64,000 nt of DNA from Mycobacteriaceae bacterium. GTDB lineage: Bacteria; Actinomycetota; Actinomycetes; Mycobacteriales; Mycobacteriaceae. The notes under the pieces were generated by a model. That model saw only the letters and a list, made by a program, of their open reading frames with translations, ran no database searches and had not been told where the DNA came from. Of the stretch, positions 17,116-24,890 are shown one piece after another. A program made the translations under genes and the position numbers. Every line of letters starts with the position of its first letter. Positions within the stretch are counted from its first letter, which is position 1. Location: the NCBI GenBank assembly GCA_019245755.1, contig JAFARC010000082.1, positions 62,001-126,000 on the forward strand, written 5' to 3'.

Positions 17116-17147
17116 GGTTGCTATCTTAGCAAAAATAGCAAAAGTGC
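17116..17147 (+). promoter_or_regulatory. Motif A-type promoter of the aldehyde dehydrogenase gene
   Basis: GGTTGC, 17 bp, CAAAAG, reading toward the aldehyde dehydrogenase. The stretch GGTTGCTATCTTAGC aligns with GGTGGCTATACTACC at 11.7 kb. The same bases contain the inverted repeat GCTAT-N10-ATAGC, so a regulator could also act on the divergent Rieske operon. Confidence 0.55.
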
Positions 17148-17176
17148 ATTCAGCGGGCGACAGGGCGGTGGCACGC

Positions 17177-18634
17177 ATGAGATCCCTTTCTTACCAGCAA
17201 CTTTTCATCGGAGGCCGCTGGCAGGCGCCGGCCACCGGGCAGCGGATCCGGGTCATCTCGCCGCACACCGAGGAACCGATCGGGGAAACGCCCGCCGCCT
17301 CCCCCGCCGACGTCGACAGGGCGGTGAGGGCCGCGCGTGACGCTTTCGACAACGGCGGTTGGCCGCGGTTGACTCCATTGCAGCGGATGGAGAAAATCGA
17401 GAAGCTTGCGGCGGTCTACGCAGGTCACATGGACGAGATGGCCGACCTGATCACCGCCGAAATGGGATCTCCGCGCAGTTTCAGCAGGCTGGGGCAGGCG
17501 GCGGGAGCCGCCGCACAGATGCACCTGGCGATGGCGACCGCGCGCGAGTTTCCGTGGGTCGAGCGACGGCACGGCCTGTTCGGCGAGGTTCAGGTGCGCC
17601 GCGCGCCGGTCGGCGTCGTCGGGGCGATCGTGCCGTGGAACGTCCCCCAGTTCCTGATCATGCCGAAGCTCATTCCGGCCCTGATCGCCGGCTGCACGGT
17701 CGTGGTCAAGCCGGCACCGGAAACGCCGCTCGATGCGTTGTGGTTGGCCGAGATGCTCGACGAGGTCGACTTACCCGAGGGTGTGGTGTCGATACTGCCC
17801 GGCGGGCCCGAAACCGGAGAGAGCCTGGTCACCCATCCGGGCGTCGACAAGATCGCGTTCACCGGTTCTTCGGTGGTGGGCCGCCGCATCGCGGCGCTCT
17901 GCGGCGAGCAGCTCAAGCGGGTCAGCCTGGAGCTGGGCGGTAAATCCGCGGCGATCATTCTCGATGACGCCGACGTCGAGCGCACAGTCAAGAGCCTCAA
18001 GACGGCGAGCCTGATGAACAACGGCCAGGCATGCGTCGCGCAAACCAGGATCCTGGTCAGCGAACGCCGCCACGACGAGGTCGTCGATGCGCTCGCGGAC
18101 ATGATCTGCGAACTGCGGGTCGGCGACCCCACCGACGAGGCCACCGACGTCGGTCCCCTGGTGGCGCAACGTCAGCAGCACCGAGTGCAGGGCTACATCC
18201 AGTGCGGCGTGGACGAGGGTGCACGCATCGTGGTCGGCGGCACCGACGAACCGCACGACCGCGGGTGGTACGTGCGGCCGACGTTGTTCGCGGACGTGAC
18301 CAACGACATGCGCATCGCGCGCGAGGAGATCTTCGGGCCGGTCCTGGCGGTGCTGACATATTCCGACGAGCGGGATGCCGTGCGGATCGCGAACGACAGC
18401 GATTACGGCTTGGCCGGGTCTGTGTGGACCAGCGACACCGCGCACGGACTCGAGATCGCCGCGGAGATCCGCGCCGGCACCTACGGCATCAACATGTATA
18501 CGCTCGACACCAGCTGTCCGTTCGGCGGGTTCAAACAATCCGGTATCGGACGCGAGTTCGGGGCCGAGGGCCTTGCGGAATACGTGGAGCTGCAATCGAC
18601 GGTCAGCGCCGGCAAACTACCGCGGCTGAATTGA
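17177..18634 (+). CDS. Aldehyde dehydrogenase (NAD(P)-dependent)
   Basis: A 485-residue ALDH that should oxidise an aldehyde to its acid. Motifs: IVPWNVPQF with the conserved Asn, TGSSVVGRRI, the ELGGKSA base, NNGQACVAQTR with the catalytic Cys, and EIFGPVLAVLTY. Several starts are possible (17144 ORF start, GTG 17168, ATG 17177); the last starts 10 residues before the first conserved strand (LFIGGRW). It is divergent from the Rieske operon and alone on its strand. Its 3' end overlaps the convergent dehydratase gene by 18 bases. Confidence 0.95.
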   Translation: MRSLSYQQLFIGGRWQAPATGQRIRVISPHTEEPIGETPAASPADVDRAVRAARDAFDNGGWPRLTPLQRMEKIEKLAAVYAGHMDEMADLITAEMGSPRSFSRLGQAAGAAAQMHLAMATAREFPWVERRHGLFGEVQVRRAPVGVVGAIVPWNVPQFLIMPKLIPALIAGCTVVVKPAPETPLDALWLAEMLDEVDLPEGVVSILPGGPETGESLVTHPGVDKIAFTGSSVVGRRIAALCGEQLKRVSLELGGKSAAIILDDADVERTVKSLKTASLMNNGQACVAQTRILVSERRHDEVVDALADMICELRVGDPTDEATDVGPLVAQRQQHRVQGYIQCGVDEGARIVVGGTDEPHDRGWYVRPTLFADVTNDMRIAREEIFGPVLAVLTYSDERDAVRIANDSDYGLAGSVWTSDTAHGLEIAAEIRAGTYGINMYTLDTSCPFGGFKQSGIGREFGAEGLAEYVELQSTVSAGKLPRLN

Positions 18635-19069
18635 CACGTCGAGGGTGACCTCCGCGGGACAGCACAGTTCGCCGCGCTGGTTGAAGACCGTGATCTTCAG
18701 GTTCACCAGGTATCGCGGTACGCCGCCGGACGTTTCGCACCGTTTGTCGATGACGCGGCCCCGCCCGACCATCGAGTCGCCGGCGTAGACGGATCCGAGC
18801 AGCTCCATCTTGCGGCGCACCACTCGGCTGTACGGACCGGCCCAATCCGTGGCGATGCGGTCGACGAACCCGGCCAGATGCATCGTGTTGACGAAAACCG
18901 TTGGGTGCCCGTGGTTACGGGCGTACACCGGATCGTAATGACCGGGGAAGTAATCCCACGTCGCGCCGGCGTTCATCACCACGCGTTGGTAACTGATCTC
19001 GTCGATCGTCTCGGGAAGATCGGCCGGGACGATGATCTCATCCCAGGCCAGTCCGCGATAATCCGTCAC
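18617..19069 (-). CDS. MaoC-like (R)-specific hydratase/dehydratase
   Basis: A 150-residue hotdog-fold protein. WDEIIVPADLPETIDEISYQR followed by the substrate region DPVYARNHGHPTVFVN matches MaoC-type enoyl-CoA hydratases, but the Asp/His catalytic dyad is not certain. The GTG at 19069 overlaps the stop of the upstream gene by four bases (GTGA). The longer ORF to 19411 is rejected because it runs through that gene. It pairs with the FAS1-like gene, as two half-size hotdog subunits often form one hydratase in actinobacterial sterol clusters. Confidence 0.82.
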   Translation of the reverse strand: MTDYRGLAWDEIIVPADLPETIDEISYQRVVMNAGATWDYFPGHYDPVYARNHGHPTVFVNTMHLAGFVDRIATDWAGPYSRVVRRKMELLGSVYAGDSMVGRGRVIDKRCETSGGVPRYLVNLKITVFNQRGELCCPAEVTLDVSIQPR

Positions 19070-19593
19070 GACGGCGCCACGGGGGTGAATCGAAACAACG
19101 TGTTCCGGTTGACCGCGACCAGGGTGCCGTCGTCTTTGTGGTAGCGCTCGCAGGTCTCGACGAAATGCCCGATGCCCAGTCGCGTTCGTTTCTCCGGTGA
19201 TACGGACACCACTTCCTCGACGACGCTCAGCCGGTCTCCCTCCAGGATCGGCGTCACAAACTCGACATCGTTGGCCGCGTTGACCATTGTGGTGCCCGGC
19301 AGGGGGACTCGGATTGCGATCGATGCCACGCGCGGTGCTTCCGACGGCAGCCACGGCGGTGGGATCAGCAGGCCCATCAGCATCGCCGGCGGGGCAACCA
19401 GACCGCCCCACACCCGGTGGGCGAACGTGGCGTCCCAGTACGACGGATTGCCGTCACGCACCATCGAGGCGAAGTGCTGGATGCTCGCGGCGCTGACCGC
19501 GGTGCACGCAAACCGGGGTCGGCTCCGCACGCCCACCATCTGCACGGCGTCCTGGAAACTGCCGAAGGCGAACTCGTAGCTGATCTCCGACAT
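19066..19593 (-). CDS. FAS1-like dehydratase domain (MaoC N-terminal) protein
   Basis: A 175-residue hotdog protein resembling the N-terminal dehydratase half of MaoC-like enzymes: SAASIQHFASMVRDGNPSYWD near the start, VAPPAMLMG, NAANDVEFVTPILEGDRL, and ERYHKDDGTLVAVNRNTLFRF at the end. The gene overlaps the MaoC-like gene by four bases; together they probably form a two-chain (R)-enoyl-CoA hydratase. The ATG at 19593 (MSEISYEF) is chosen over the ORF start at 19671. Confidence 0.85.
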   Translation of the reverse strand: MSEISYEFAFGSFQDAVQMVGVRSRPRFACTAVSAASIQHFASMVRDGNPSYWDATFAHRVWGGLVAPPAMLMGLLIPPPWLPSEAPRVASIAIRVPLPGTTMVNAANDVEFVTPILEGDRLSVVEEVVSVSPEKRTRLGIGHFVETCERYHKDDGTLVAVNRNTLFRFTPVAPS

Positions 19594-19600
19594 TGCGGCG

Positions 19601-20014
19601 TCACACCGATACGGCGTCTTTGCGTGGTACGGGATCCCACTTGAGTTCTCGCGACGTGAAGTACCAGCCACCCCGTTCGTAAGTCAGCTGGTCGAGGAAG
19701 GTTCCAGTGGCGCACAAGTCGGTTCGGCTCCACAGCAGCGCGACACAGCGCTGCGTCGCATCGACACCGTCGACGCCGATCTCGTGGTCGAGCGTGCACA
19801 GTCGCTTGCCGCTGCCACCGTCGAAGGCGGCGCGCAGATCGGTGAACGTCTCCCCCGCGCGGACGAACGTCGCCCCGGAATGGCGGAAGGTCGCGATCCA
19901 GCCGCCGAGGTCTCCGGCCGAGTACAACCGGTTGTGACGCGCGCTCAGGTCGAGTATCGCGGCGCGCCCCGCCAGGCCGTTCAGCAGGTACTGCTGTTGA
20001 TAGGTCATCGTCAT
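19601..20014 (-). CDS. SnoaL/NTF2-like protein
   Basis: A 137-residue NTF2-like fold, seen in the starting helix AAILDLSARHNRLYSAGDLGGWIATF and the later strands DHEIGVDGVDATQRCVALL and GTFLDQLTYERGGWYFTSREL. Members include ketosteroid isomerase-like and SnoaL enzymes and pure binding proteins. Starts are MTMTYQ at 20014 or MTYQ at 20008. It lies 8 bases upstream of the dehydratase pair in the operon that begins with the Rieske oxygenase at 22.7 kb. A second SnoaL-like gene lies at 31.0 kb. Confidence 0.8.
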   Translation of the reverse strand: MTMTYQQQYLLNGLAGRAAILDLSARHNRLYSAGDLGGWIATFRHSGATFVRAGETFTDLRAAFDGGSGKRLCTLDHEIGVDGVDATQRCVALLWSRTDLCATGTFLDQLTYERGGWYFTSRELKWDPVPRKDAVSV

Positions 20015-20035
20015 ATGCGTCCTCCCGTCACGGTG

Positions 20036-21643
20036 TTATCGGCTCAGCTGATAGCCGTGGGCTTCCCGGTCCCAGGCACGGGCGCCCACACCTCTGCCGC
20101 GCAGCACGTCCTTGCGGACCCGCCCGATCGCGTTCTTGGGCAGCCCGTCGAGCACTTCCAGGTACCTCGGCACGCAAAAGTACGGCATGCGTTCCGAGCA
20201 GAAATCCAGCAACTCGACGCAGTCCAGAGTCGCCCCGGGCTGCAGTGTGACGACCACCAGGATGTCGTCCTCGCCCAGCTCGCTGGCGACCCCCACCGCC
20301 GCTGCTTCGAGCACGGCGGGATGACGCATCACCGTCTGTTCGACTTCAACCGACGAGACGTTCTCTCCTCTGCGGCGCAGCGCATCCTTGACCCGGTCGA
20401 CATAGGTCAGGTTCTGGTCGCCATCCAGCCTGCCGAGATCACCCGTGCGGAACCACGGTGGATGTGGCTCGACCGGCAGCCCCCCGCCAGTCGCCGACAC
20501 GTACCCCTCGCTCATCACGTGTGGCGACGTTGGGCGGCAGATGATCTCACCAACCCCGCCGGCCGGTACCGGCGCTCCGCGCGGGTCGACGATGCGGACG
20601 TCGAACGCCGGGTTGATCTTTCCCGACGTTCCCGGCACCCCCTCGTCGGATACCGCCTTGACCGCGATCGGAAAGGCTTCGGTGAGCCCGTACATGGTCA
20701 CGACGCGGCAGCCGTACCGCTTCTCGATGCCACGGTAGATGTCCGCGCCGATCGGTGCCGCCGAGATGAAACGCAGCGGCAGACCGGCGTCGCGGGGGTC
20801 GGGTGGCTGATTCCACAGCATCGACACCATCGCGCCCGCCCCCGCGAAACCGGCCGCGCCGCAGGCTCTGATCTCAGCGGACGCGCCACCGGGATGAAAC
20901 CCGGCAGCCACCACGCTGGTCCCGCCGACCAGCATCGGCGCCAAGACCGTGGGGGCCGCACTGAGGTGAAACAGCGGCATCGCGGTCCACAGCACGTCGC
21001 CGGAACCGAACTCCCATGCCGATGCGGCGGTCGCGGCCACACAGAACAGGTAATGCCAGGTCGTCGCAACGGCTTTGGAGGGGCCCGTCGTGCCCGAGGT
21101 GAAAAACAGCGCGCCGACCTCGTCCGGCTCGATGGTGAAGGTTCGCGGCGCTTGCGTCGACACGCTGTCGAGCAGATCGGTGAGCGAGTCGCCCTCGACC
21201 AGGACCGAATCGACGGTCTCGACGCCGCCGGCCACCTCATGCAGGCGGGCCCGTCGGGTCGCATCGGTGACGATGACCTTCGCCCGGGACAACCGCAGCG
21301 CGTGCTCGAGGAACTCGCCCTTGTTGGCCGCATTCACGGCGGCGGTCACCGCCCCGATCCGCGCGGCACCGAGCCAGAAATACACCCACGCCGGGCACGT
21401 GCCGGTGAACAACGCAACGGTCTCACCTCGGTTCAGCCCGAGTCGGGTCAGCGCGTTGGCCGCGGCGCAGGAACGATCGCGCATCTGCGCGTAGGTCACC
21501 GGGATGCCGGCGATGGACATCATGACCCGGTCGGGGAACTGCTCGGCACGCGCATCGAGCACCGCCGGCACCGAGAATCGGTCGACACCGAACGCTGCCG
21601 GGCCCGCGCACGCGCGAGGTGCCCCGACGGGTTCGGCACCCAT
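20036..21643 (-). CDS. Acyl-CoA synthetase, CaiC/FadD-like
   Basis: A 535-residue ligase with FFTSGTTGPSKAV, MYGLTEAFPIAV, WFRTGDLGRLDGDQNLTYVDRVKDALRRRGENVSS and NAIGRVRKDVL as its core motifs; the RVKDALRRRGENVSSVEVE form is like crotonobetaine/carnitine-CoA ligases. The ATG at 21643 shares one base with the stop of the Rieske gene (TGATG), a tight coupling. The ORF to 22075 is an antisense-free but wrong extension through that gene. It probably activates the acid made by the Rieske/hydratase steps of this operon. Confidence 0.93.
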   Translation of the reverse strand: MGAEPVGAPRACAGPAAFGVDRFSVPAVLDARAEQFPDRVMMSIAGIPVTYAQMRDRSCAAANALTRLGLNRGETVALFTGTCPAWVYFWLGAARIGAVTAAVNAANKGEFLEHALRLSRAKVIVTDATRRARLHEVAGGVETVDSVLVEGDSLTDLLDSVSTQAPRTFTIEPDEVGALFFTSGTTGPSKAVATTWHYLFCVAATAASAWEFGSGDVLWTAMPLFHLSAAPTVLAPMLVGGTSVVAAGFHPGGASAEIRACGAAGFAGAGAMVSMLWNQPPDPRDAGLPLRFISAAPIGADIYRGIEKRYGCRVVTMYGLTEAFPIAVKAVSDEGVPGTSGKINPAFDVRIVDPRGAPVPAGGVGEIICRPTSPHVMSEGYVSATGGGLPVEPHPPWFRTGDLGRLDGDQNLTYVDRVKDALRRRGENVSSVEVEQTVMRHPAVLEAAAVGVASELGEDDILVVVTLQPGATLDCVELLDFCSERMPYFCVPRYLEVLDGLPKNAIGRVRKDVLRGRGVGARAWDREAHGYQLSR

Positions 21644-22758
21644 CAGGCGCCCGCGGCCGCCGGGTCCGGCGTGCCGTCGGGGGTGTAGCCGAAATCCTGC
21701 GGCGAGGCCGCCGTGCCCGGGTAGAAGCGATGCGCCCACCGGCGGAGCGCCGCGTAGTCCCGGGCCTCTTCGGGTGCCAGGTTCGGCTTTTCCAGGTATT
21801 TCATGTTCTCCCAGGTGAAGAAGTCCTGCTTGATGACTTCCTGTTGCAGCTGCAAGAACCTCGCCGCGCGCCCGGCTGGTTCGTCGCCCGAGTCGCCGGG
21901 TTCGCGCACGGAGGCCTGGGTGTAGAAGTAATCGGTGTAGTCCTCGTCGACCGGAGTCTGGCCGGTGACCTGGATCGTCGCGACGAGCTCCGCCGGGAAG
22001 CGCACGATGCCAAGGCCCAGTGAATAGTTGTCGTAGCTGATTTTGGCGTCCACGGGCCCGTCGGGGGTGAGCCATGTCGTTGGCCGTCCACCACCAAAAT
22101 TGGCGTTCACCGTCGCATGCAGGTGATAGCCGCTGACCTCGAAGGAGGCCGTGTGCGCAGCGCTGTCGGCCTTGTGCACGTACTGCACGTGATACGGATC
22201 GGCGGCGTTTTCGATGATCATCTGGACGTGCACCTTGACCCGGTTGAGCATCCGGGAGCGGGGATGCAGCGGGTAGTACTCGCCGGTCTCCAGCTCGGGC
22301 AGCACCGGAGGCTGCCAGTACGGCGGCCGGCCGTGGCGCTCATGCCACACCAGGACGAAGCCATACCACTGGGCGGTCGGGTAGGTGCGGATCCGGACGT
22401 TCTGCTTGCAGCCGATCTTGCTGTACGGGATCAGCGCGTTGGTCCCGTCGACGTTCCAGTGCCACCCGTGCCACGGGCAGACGATCTCTTCGCCCTCGAC
22501 GGTTCCCCCGACGCCCAGGTTCGCGCCGAGGTGCTGGCAGTAGGCGTCGAGCACGCTGATGCGGCCGGACTCGGTGCGAAACATCACCAGCTCTTGACCG
22601 AAGTAATGGGCTCGCTTCACCTGCCCGGCGGCCAACTCCGACGCGAACCCGACGATGAACCAGCCGGTCGGGAACCGATAAGGCGACAACCCAATTCCGC
22701 TGGGCCCGAACTCCCGTTCCGAAGGATCGATGGCCGAGTCCGAGACTGTGTCCGTCAC
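21643..22758 (-). CDS. Rieske [2Fe-2S] oxygenase, KshA-like
   Basis: A 371-residue terminal oxygenase. It has the Rieske pair CQHLGANLG and CPWHGWHW, then NAADPYHVQYVHK with the His ligands for the mononuclear iron. The N-terminal PTGWFIVGFASELAAGQVK and its length match 3-ketosteroid 9-alpha-hydroxylase oxygenases better than ring dioxygenases. The start is a GTG (MTDTVSDSA), 36 bases from a well-formed motif A promoter. It is the first gene of an operon with a CaiC-like ligase, a SnoaL protein and the hydratase pair. Confidence 0.93.
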   Translation of the reverse strand: MTDTVSDSAIDPSEREFGPSGIGLSPYRFPTGWFIVGFASELAAGQVKRAHYFGQELVMFRTESGRISVLDAYCQHLGANLGVGGTVEGEEIVCPWHGWHWNVDGTNALIPYSKIGCKQNVRIRTYPTAQWYGFVLVWHERHGRPPYWQPPVLPELETGEYYPLHPRSRMLNRVKVHVQMIIENAADPYHVQYVHKADSAAHTASFEVSGYHLHATVNANFGGGRPTTWLTPDGPVDAKISYDNYSLGLGIVRFPAELVATIQVTGQTPVDEDYTDYFYTQASVREPGDSGDEPAGRAARFLQLQQEVIKQDFFTWENMKYLEKPNLAPEEARDYAALRRWAHRFYPGTAASPQDFGYTPDGTPDPAAAGA

Positions 22759-22793
22759 TGTCTTCTCCAGTTCAACGACTCGCGCGTTGCGTA

Positions 22794-22822
22794 TCTTTAT
22801 TATTTTAGGCAGTCTAGGTCAA
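22794..22822 (-). promoter_or_regulatory. Motif A promoter of the KshA-like operon
   Basis: Read on the minus strand: TTGACC, exactly 17 bp, TAAAGA, about 36 bases before the GTG at 22758. The core CCTAAAATAATAAAGATA differs at two of 18 positions from the site at 34.1 kb, including the spacer, which ordinary promoters do not conserve; this implies an overlapping operator. Confidence 0.8.
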
Positions 22823-22875
22823 GGTGGTTCCCGGTCGGTAGCGGCGGGAGCGCAGCGCGGACCGAGGGATGGCAG

Positions 22876-24114
22876 ATGACCACGACCGCTGGGGTGGACC
22901 TTTCGAACATCGCGTTGTGGCGGAATGGGTTTCCCGACGACCTGTTCGCCGAATTGCGCCGCGACAAGCCCATCTTCCACCACGAACTCACCGAGAGCGT
23001 GGCTCGCACCGTGCGGCGCGATTTCTGGATGACGACCAGGCATCAGCACGCGGTGCGCCTCCACCGCGACACCGACGCGTTCACCGCCGTGGACGGACCA
23101 CTCATCCAGGGCGTGGGACCGGTCTCGTCAGTCCCGACCATCATCAACATGGATCCGCCCGAGCTCAACAGGCGCCGCAGGGTCATCTCGAGCGCATTCA
23201 CCCCACGCGCCATCGCCAGGTTGGAAGCGGGCATCCGCTCGCGGGCGGCATCGATGGTCGACACACTGCTGGTCAATCGCGGGGGTGACTGGATCGCCGA
23301 TGTCGCCGACGCGCTCCCGATGACGGTCATCGGCGACATCATCGGCATGCCGGAGGAAGACCGTCCCCGCATCTTCGAGTGCTTCGACCGCATCCTGAAG
23401 GCCAACTCGCCGAAGGCGCGGTTGAGCGAGCGGGAACAGCTCGAGCTGTTCGGCACGGTCTTCGCGTATGCGCAGGAACTGACCGCCGAGAAGCGGCGCA
23501 ACCCCTCCGATGACATCTGGAGCACCCTGGCCTCGGCGGTCATCACCGGTGAGGACGGCGAGAAGCTGTCGCTGTCCGCGAACGAATTGGAAATCTTCTT
23601 CTTCGTGCTGGCATTCGCCGGCAGCGACACCACCAAGAACGCCCTAGCCGCCGGCCTGCAGGCTTTTGTCGCCAACCCCGAGCAGATCAAGCGGTATCGC
23701 GCCGACGAGCAGACGCGGCCCGGCGCCGTCGAAGAGGTGCTGCGCTGGTCGACCCCGGTGACGTTCTGGACCCGCACCGCGAAGGTCGACGTCGAGATGG
23801 ACGGCCTCACGATTCCCAAGGGCGATCGGGTGGTGTCGATGCTGCGCTCGGCGAATCGCGACGAGGACGTCTTCGCCGAGCCCTTCGTGTTCGACATCGG
23901 CCGCACACCCAATCCGCACGTCGCGTTCGGTGGCGGCGGACCCCACCACTGCCTCGGTGCGATGCTTGCGCGCGCGGAGATCCGCGCCGTGTTCGACGAG
24001 CTGCTCCTGCGCGCCGACGACATCAGCCTCGGGCCGGCGCAGGTGGCCTACCCCAGCCTGACCAACAACATGTACATCTTCGACGCGATGGCGATCTCGT
24101 TGACGCCCCGCTAG
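22876..24114 (+). CDS. Cytochrome P450
   Basis: A 412-residue P450 monooxygenase. The I-helix oxygen-binding motif is AFAGSDTTKNAL, the K-helix ExxR is EEVLR, and the heme-thiolate loop is FGGGGPHHCLGAM. It should hydroxylate a hydrophobic substrate with electrons from a ferredoxin system elsewhere. The ORF to 22117 is an antisense artefact across the Rieske gene; the ATG at 22876 starts MTTTAGVDLSN. It is divergent from the KshA-like operon. The stop is 5 bases from the convergent haloacid dehalogenase gene. Family number cannot be assigned without alignment. Confidence 0.95.
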   Translation: MTTTAGVDLSNIALWRNGFPDDLFAELRRDKPIFHHELTESVARTVRRDFWMTTRHQHAVRLHRDTDAFTAVDGPLIQGVGPVSSVPTIINMDPPELNRRRRVISSAFTPRAIARLEAGIRSRAASMVDTLLVNRGGDWIADVADALPMTVIGDIIGMPEEDRPRIFECFDRILKANSPKARLSEREQLELFGTVFAYAQELTAEKRRNPSDDIWSTLASAVITGEDGEKLSLSANELEIFFFVLAFAGSDTTKNALAAGLQAFVANPEQIKRYRADEQTRPGAVEEVLRWSTPVTFWTRTAKVDVEMDGLTIPKGDRVVSMLRSANRDEDVFAEPFVFDIGRTPNPHVAFGGGGPHHCLGAMLARAEIRAVFDELLLRADDISLGPAQVAYPSLTNNMYIFDAMAISLTPR

Positions 24115-24119
24115 GTATG

Positions 24120-24890
24120 TCAGCAGCCGAGCCGGTCGGCCAGATCCAGGAAGTCCGAAGCGTTGACGTCGAAGTCCTGCTCGTAGCGAAGGTCGACCGG
24201 GACGGCGGGACCCAATTCCAACGGCCGCGCGACGAAGGCGGTCTGAAACCCAAGACGGCCGGCGGCACGCAGGTCGTACTTGTGGCTGGCGACCATCATG
24301 ATCTCGGCCGGCCGCACACCGAGGTATGCCGCGGCCATGTGGTAGACGGCGGGATCGGGTTTGAAGACGCCAGCCATCTGCGCGGTGAAGATCGCGTCCC
24401 AGGGCAGGCCGGCCCGCTTGGAGAGGTTCACCACCGCGGCAACATCCGCGTTCGACAGGGTGGCCAGTGTGAACGTCCGCTTCAGCCGCACCAGCCCGGG
24501 GACAACATCGGGCCACGGGGCCGGGCGCTGCCAGGCCAACGTGAGTTCTTCGCGGTCGGTGCCGGACAAGTCCGTGATCGCGTACTCGTTCAGCAGAGTG
24601 TCCAGCGCCCGCCGGTACACCGAATGCACGGAAACCCATGGCGTGGCGGCGCTTGGCGAATTGTTCAACGCGGCGAAGTAACCGTCGCGCCAACGTGACA
24701 CGAACTGCGCCCAGTCGACGTCGGGGTGGCGGCCGGCGGCCATCCGCCGCGCCTCGTCGCGCACGGTCGTGTGGAAGTCCGTCGCCGTCCCATGCACGTC
24801 GAACAGCAGCGCCTTCGGCGGCGCAGAGGCGCGGGAACCGCAGTTCGCTTCGCACCGCGACTTTTCGACTTCCACGCCCACGGTTTTCAC
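24120..24890 (-). CDS. HAD-family (haloacid dehalogenase type II-like) hydrolase
   Basis: A 256-residue HAD enzyme close to 2-haloacid dehalogenases. The nucleophile motif reads ALLFDVHGTATD, motif 2 is TLATLSNAD, and motif 3 and 4 are KPDPAVYHMA and MMVASHKYDL. Family members hydrolyse halo-acids or phosphates. It overlaps the stop of the two-domain CoA-transferase by four bases and is the last gene of that operon. The role in the pathway is not evident. Confidence 0.88.
   Translation of the reverse strand: MKTVGVEVEKSRCEANCGSRASAPPKALLFDVHGTATDFHTTVRDEARRMAAGRHPDVDWAQFVSRWRDGYFAALNNSPSAATPWVSVHSVYRRALDTLLNEYAITDLSGTDREELTLAWQRPAPWPDVVPGLVRLKRTFTLATLSNADVAAVVNLSKRAGLPWDAIFTAQMAGVFKPDPAVYHMAAAYLGVRPAEIMMVASHKYDLRAAGRLGFQTAFVARPLELGPAVPVDLRYEQDFDVNASDFLDLADRLGC

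Noticed and set aside
22117-24114. 665-residue P450 ORF
   Set aside because: The first 250 residues are antisense to the Rieske gene; the P450 starts at 22876.
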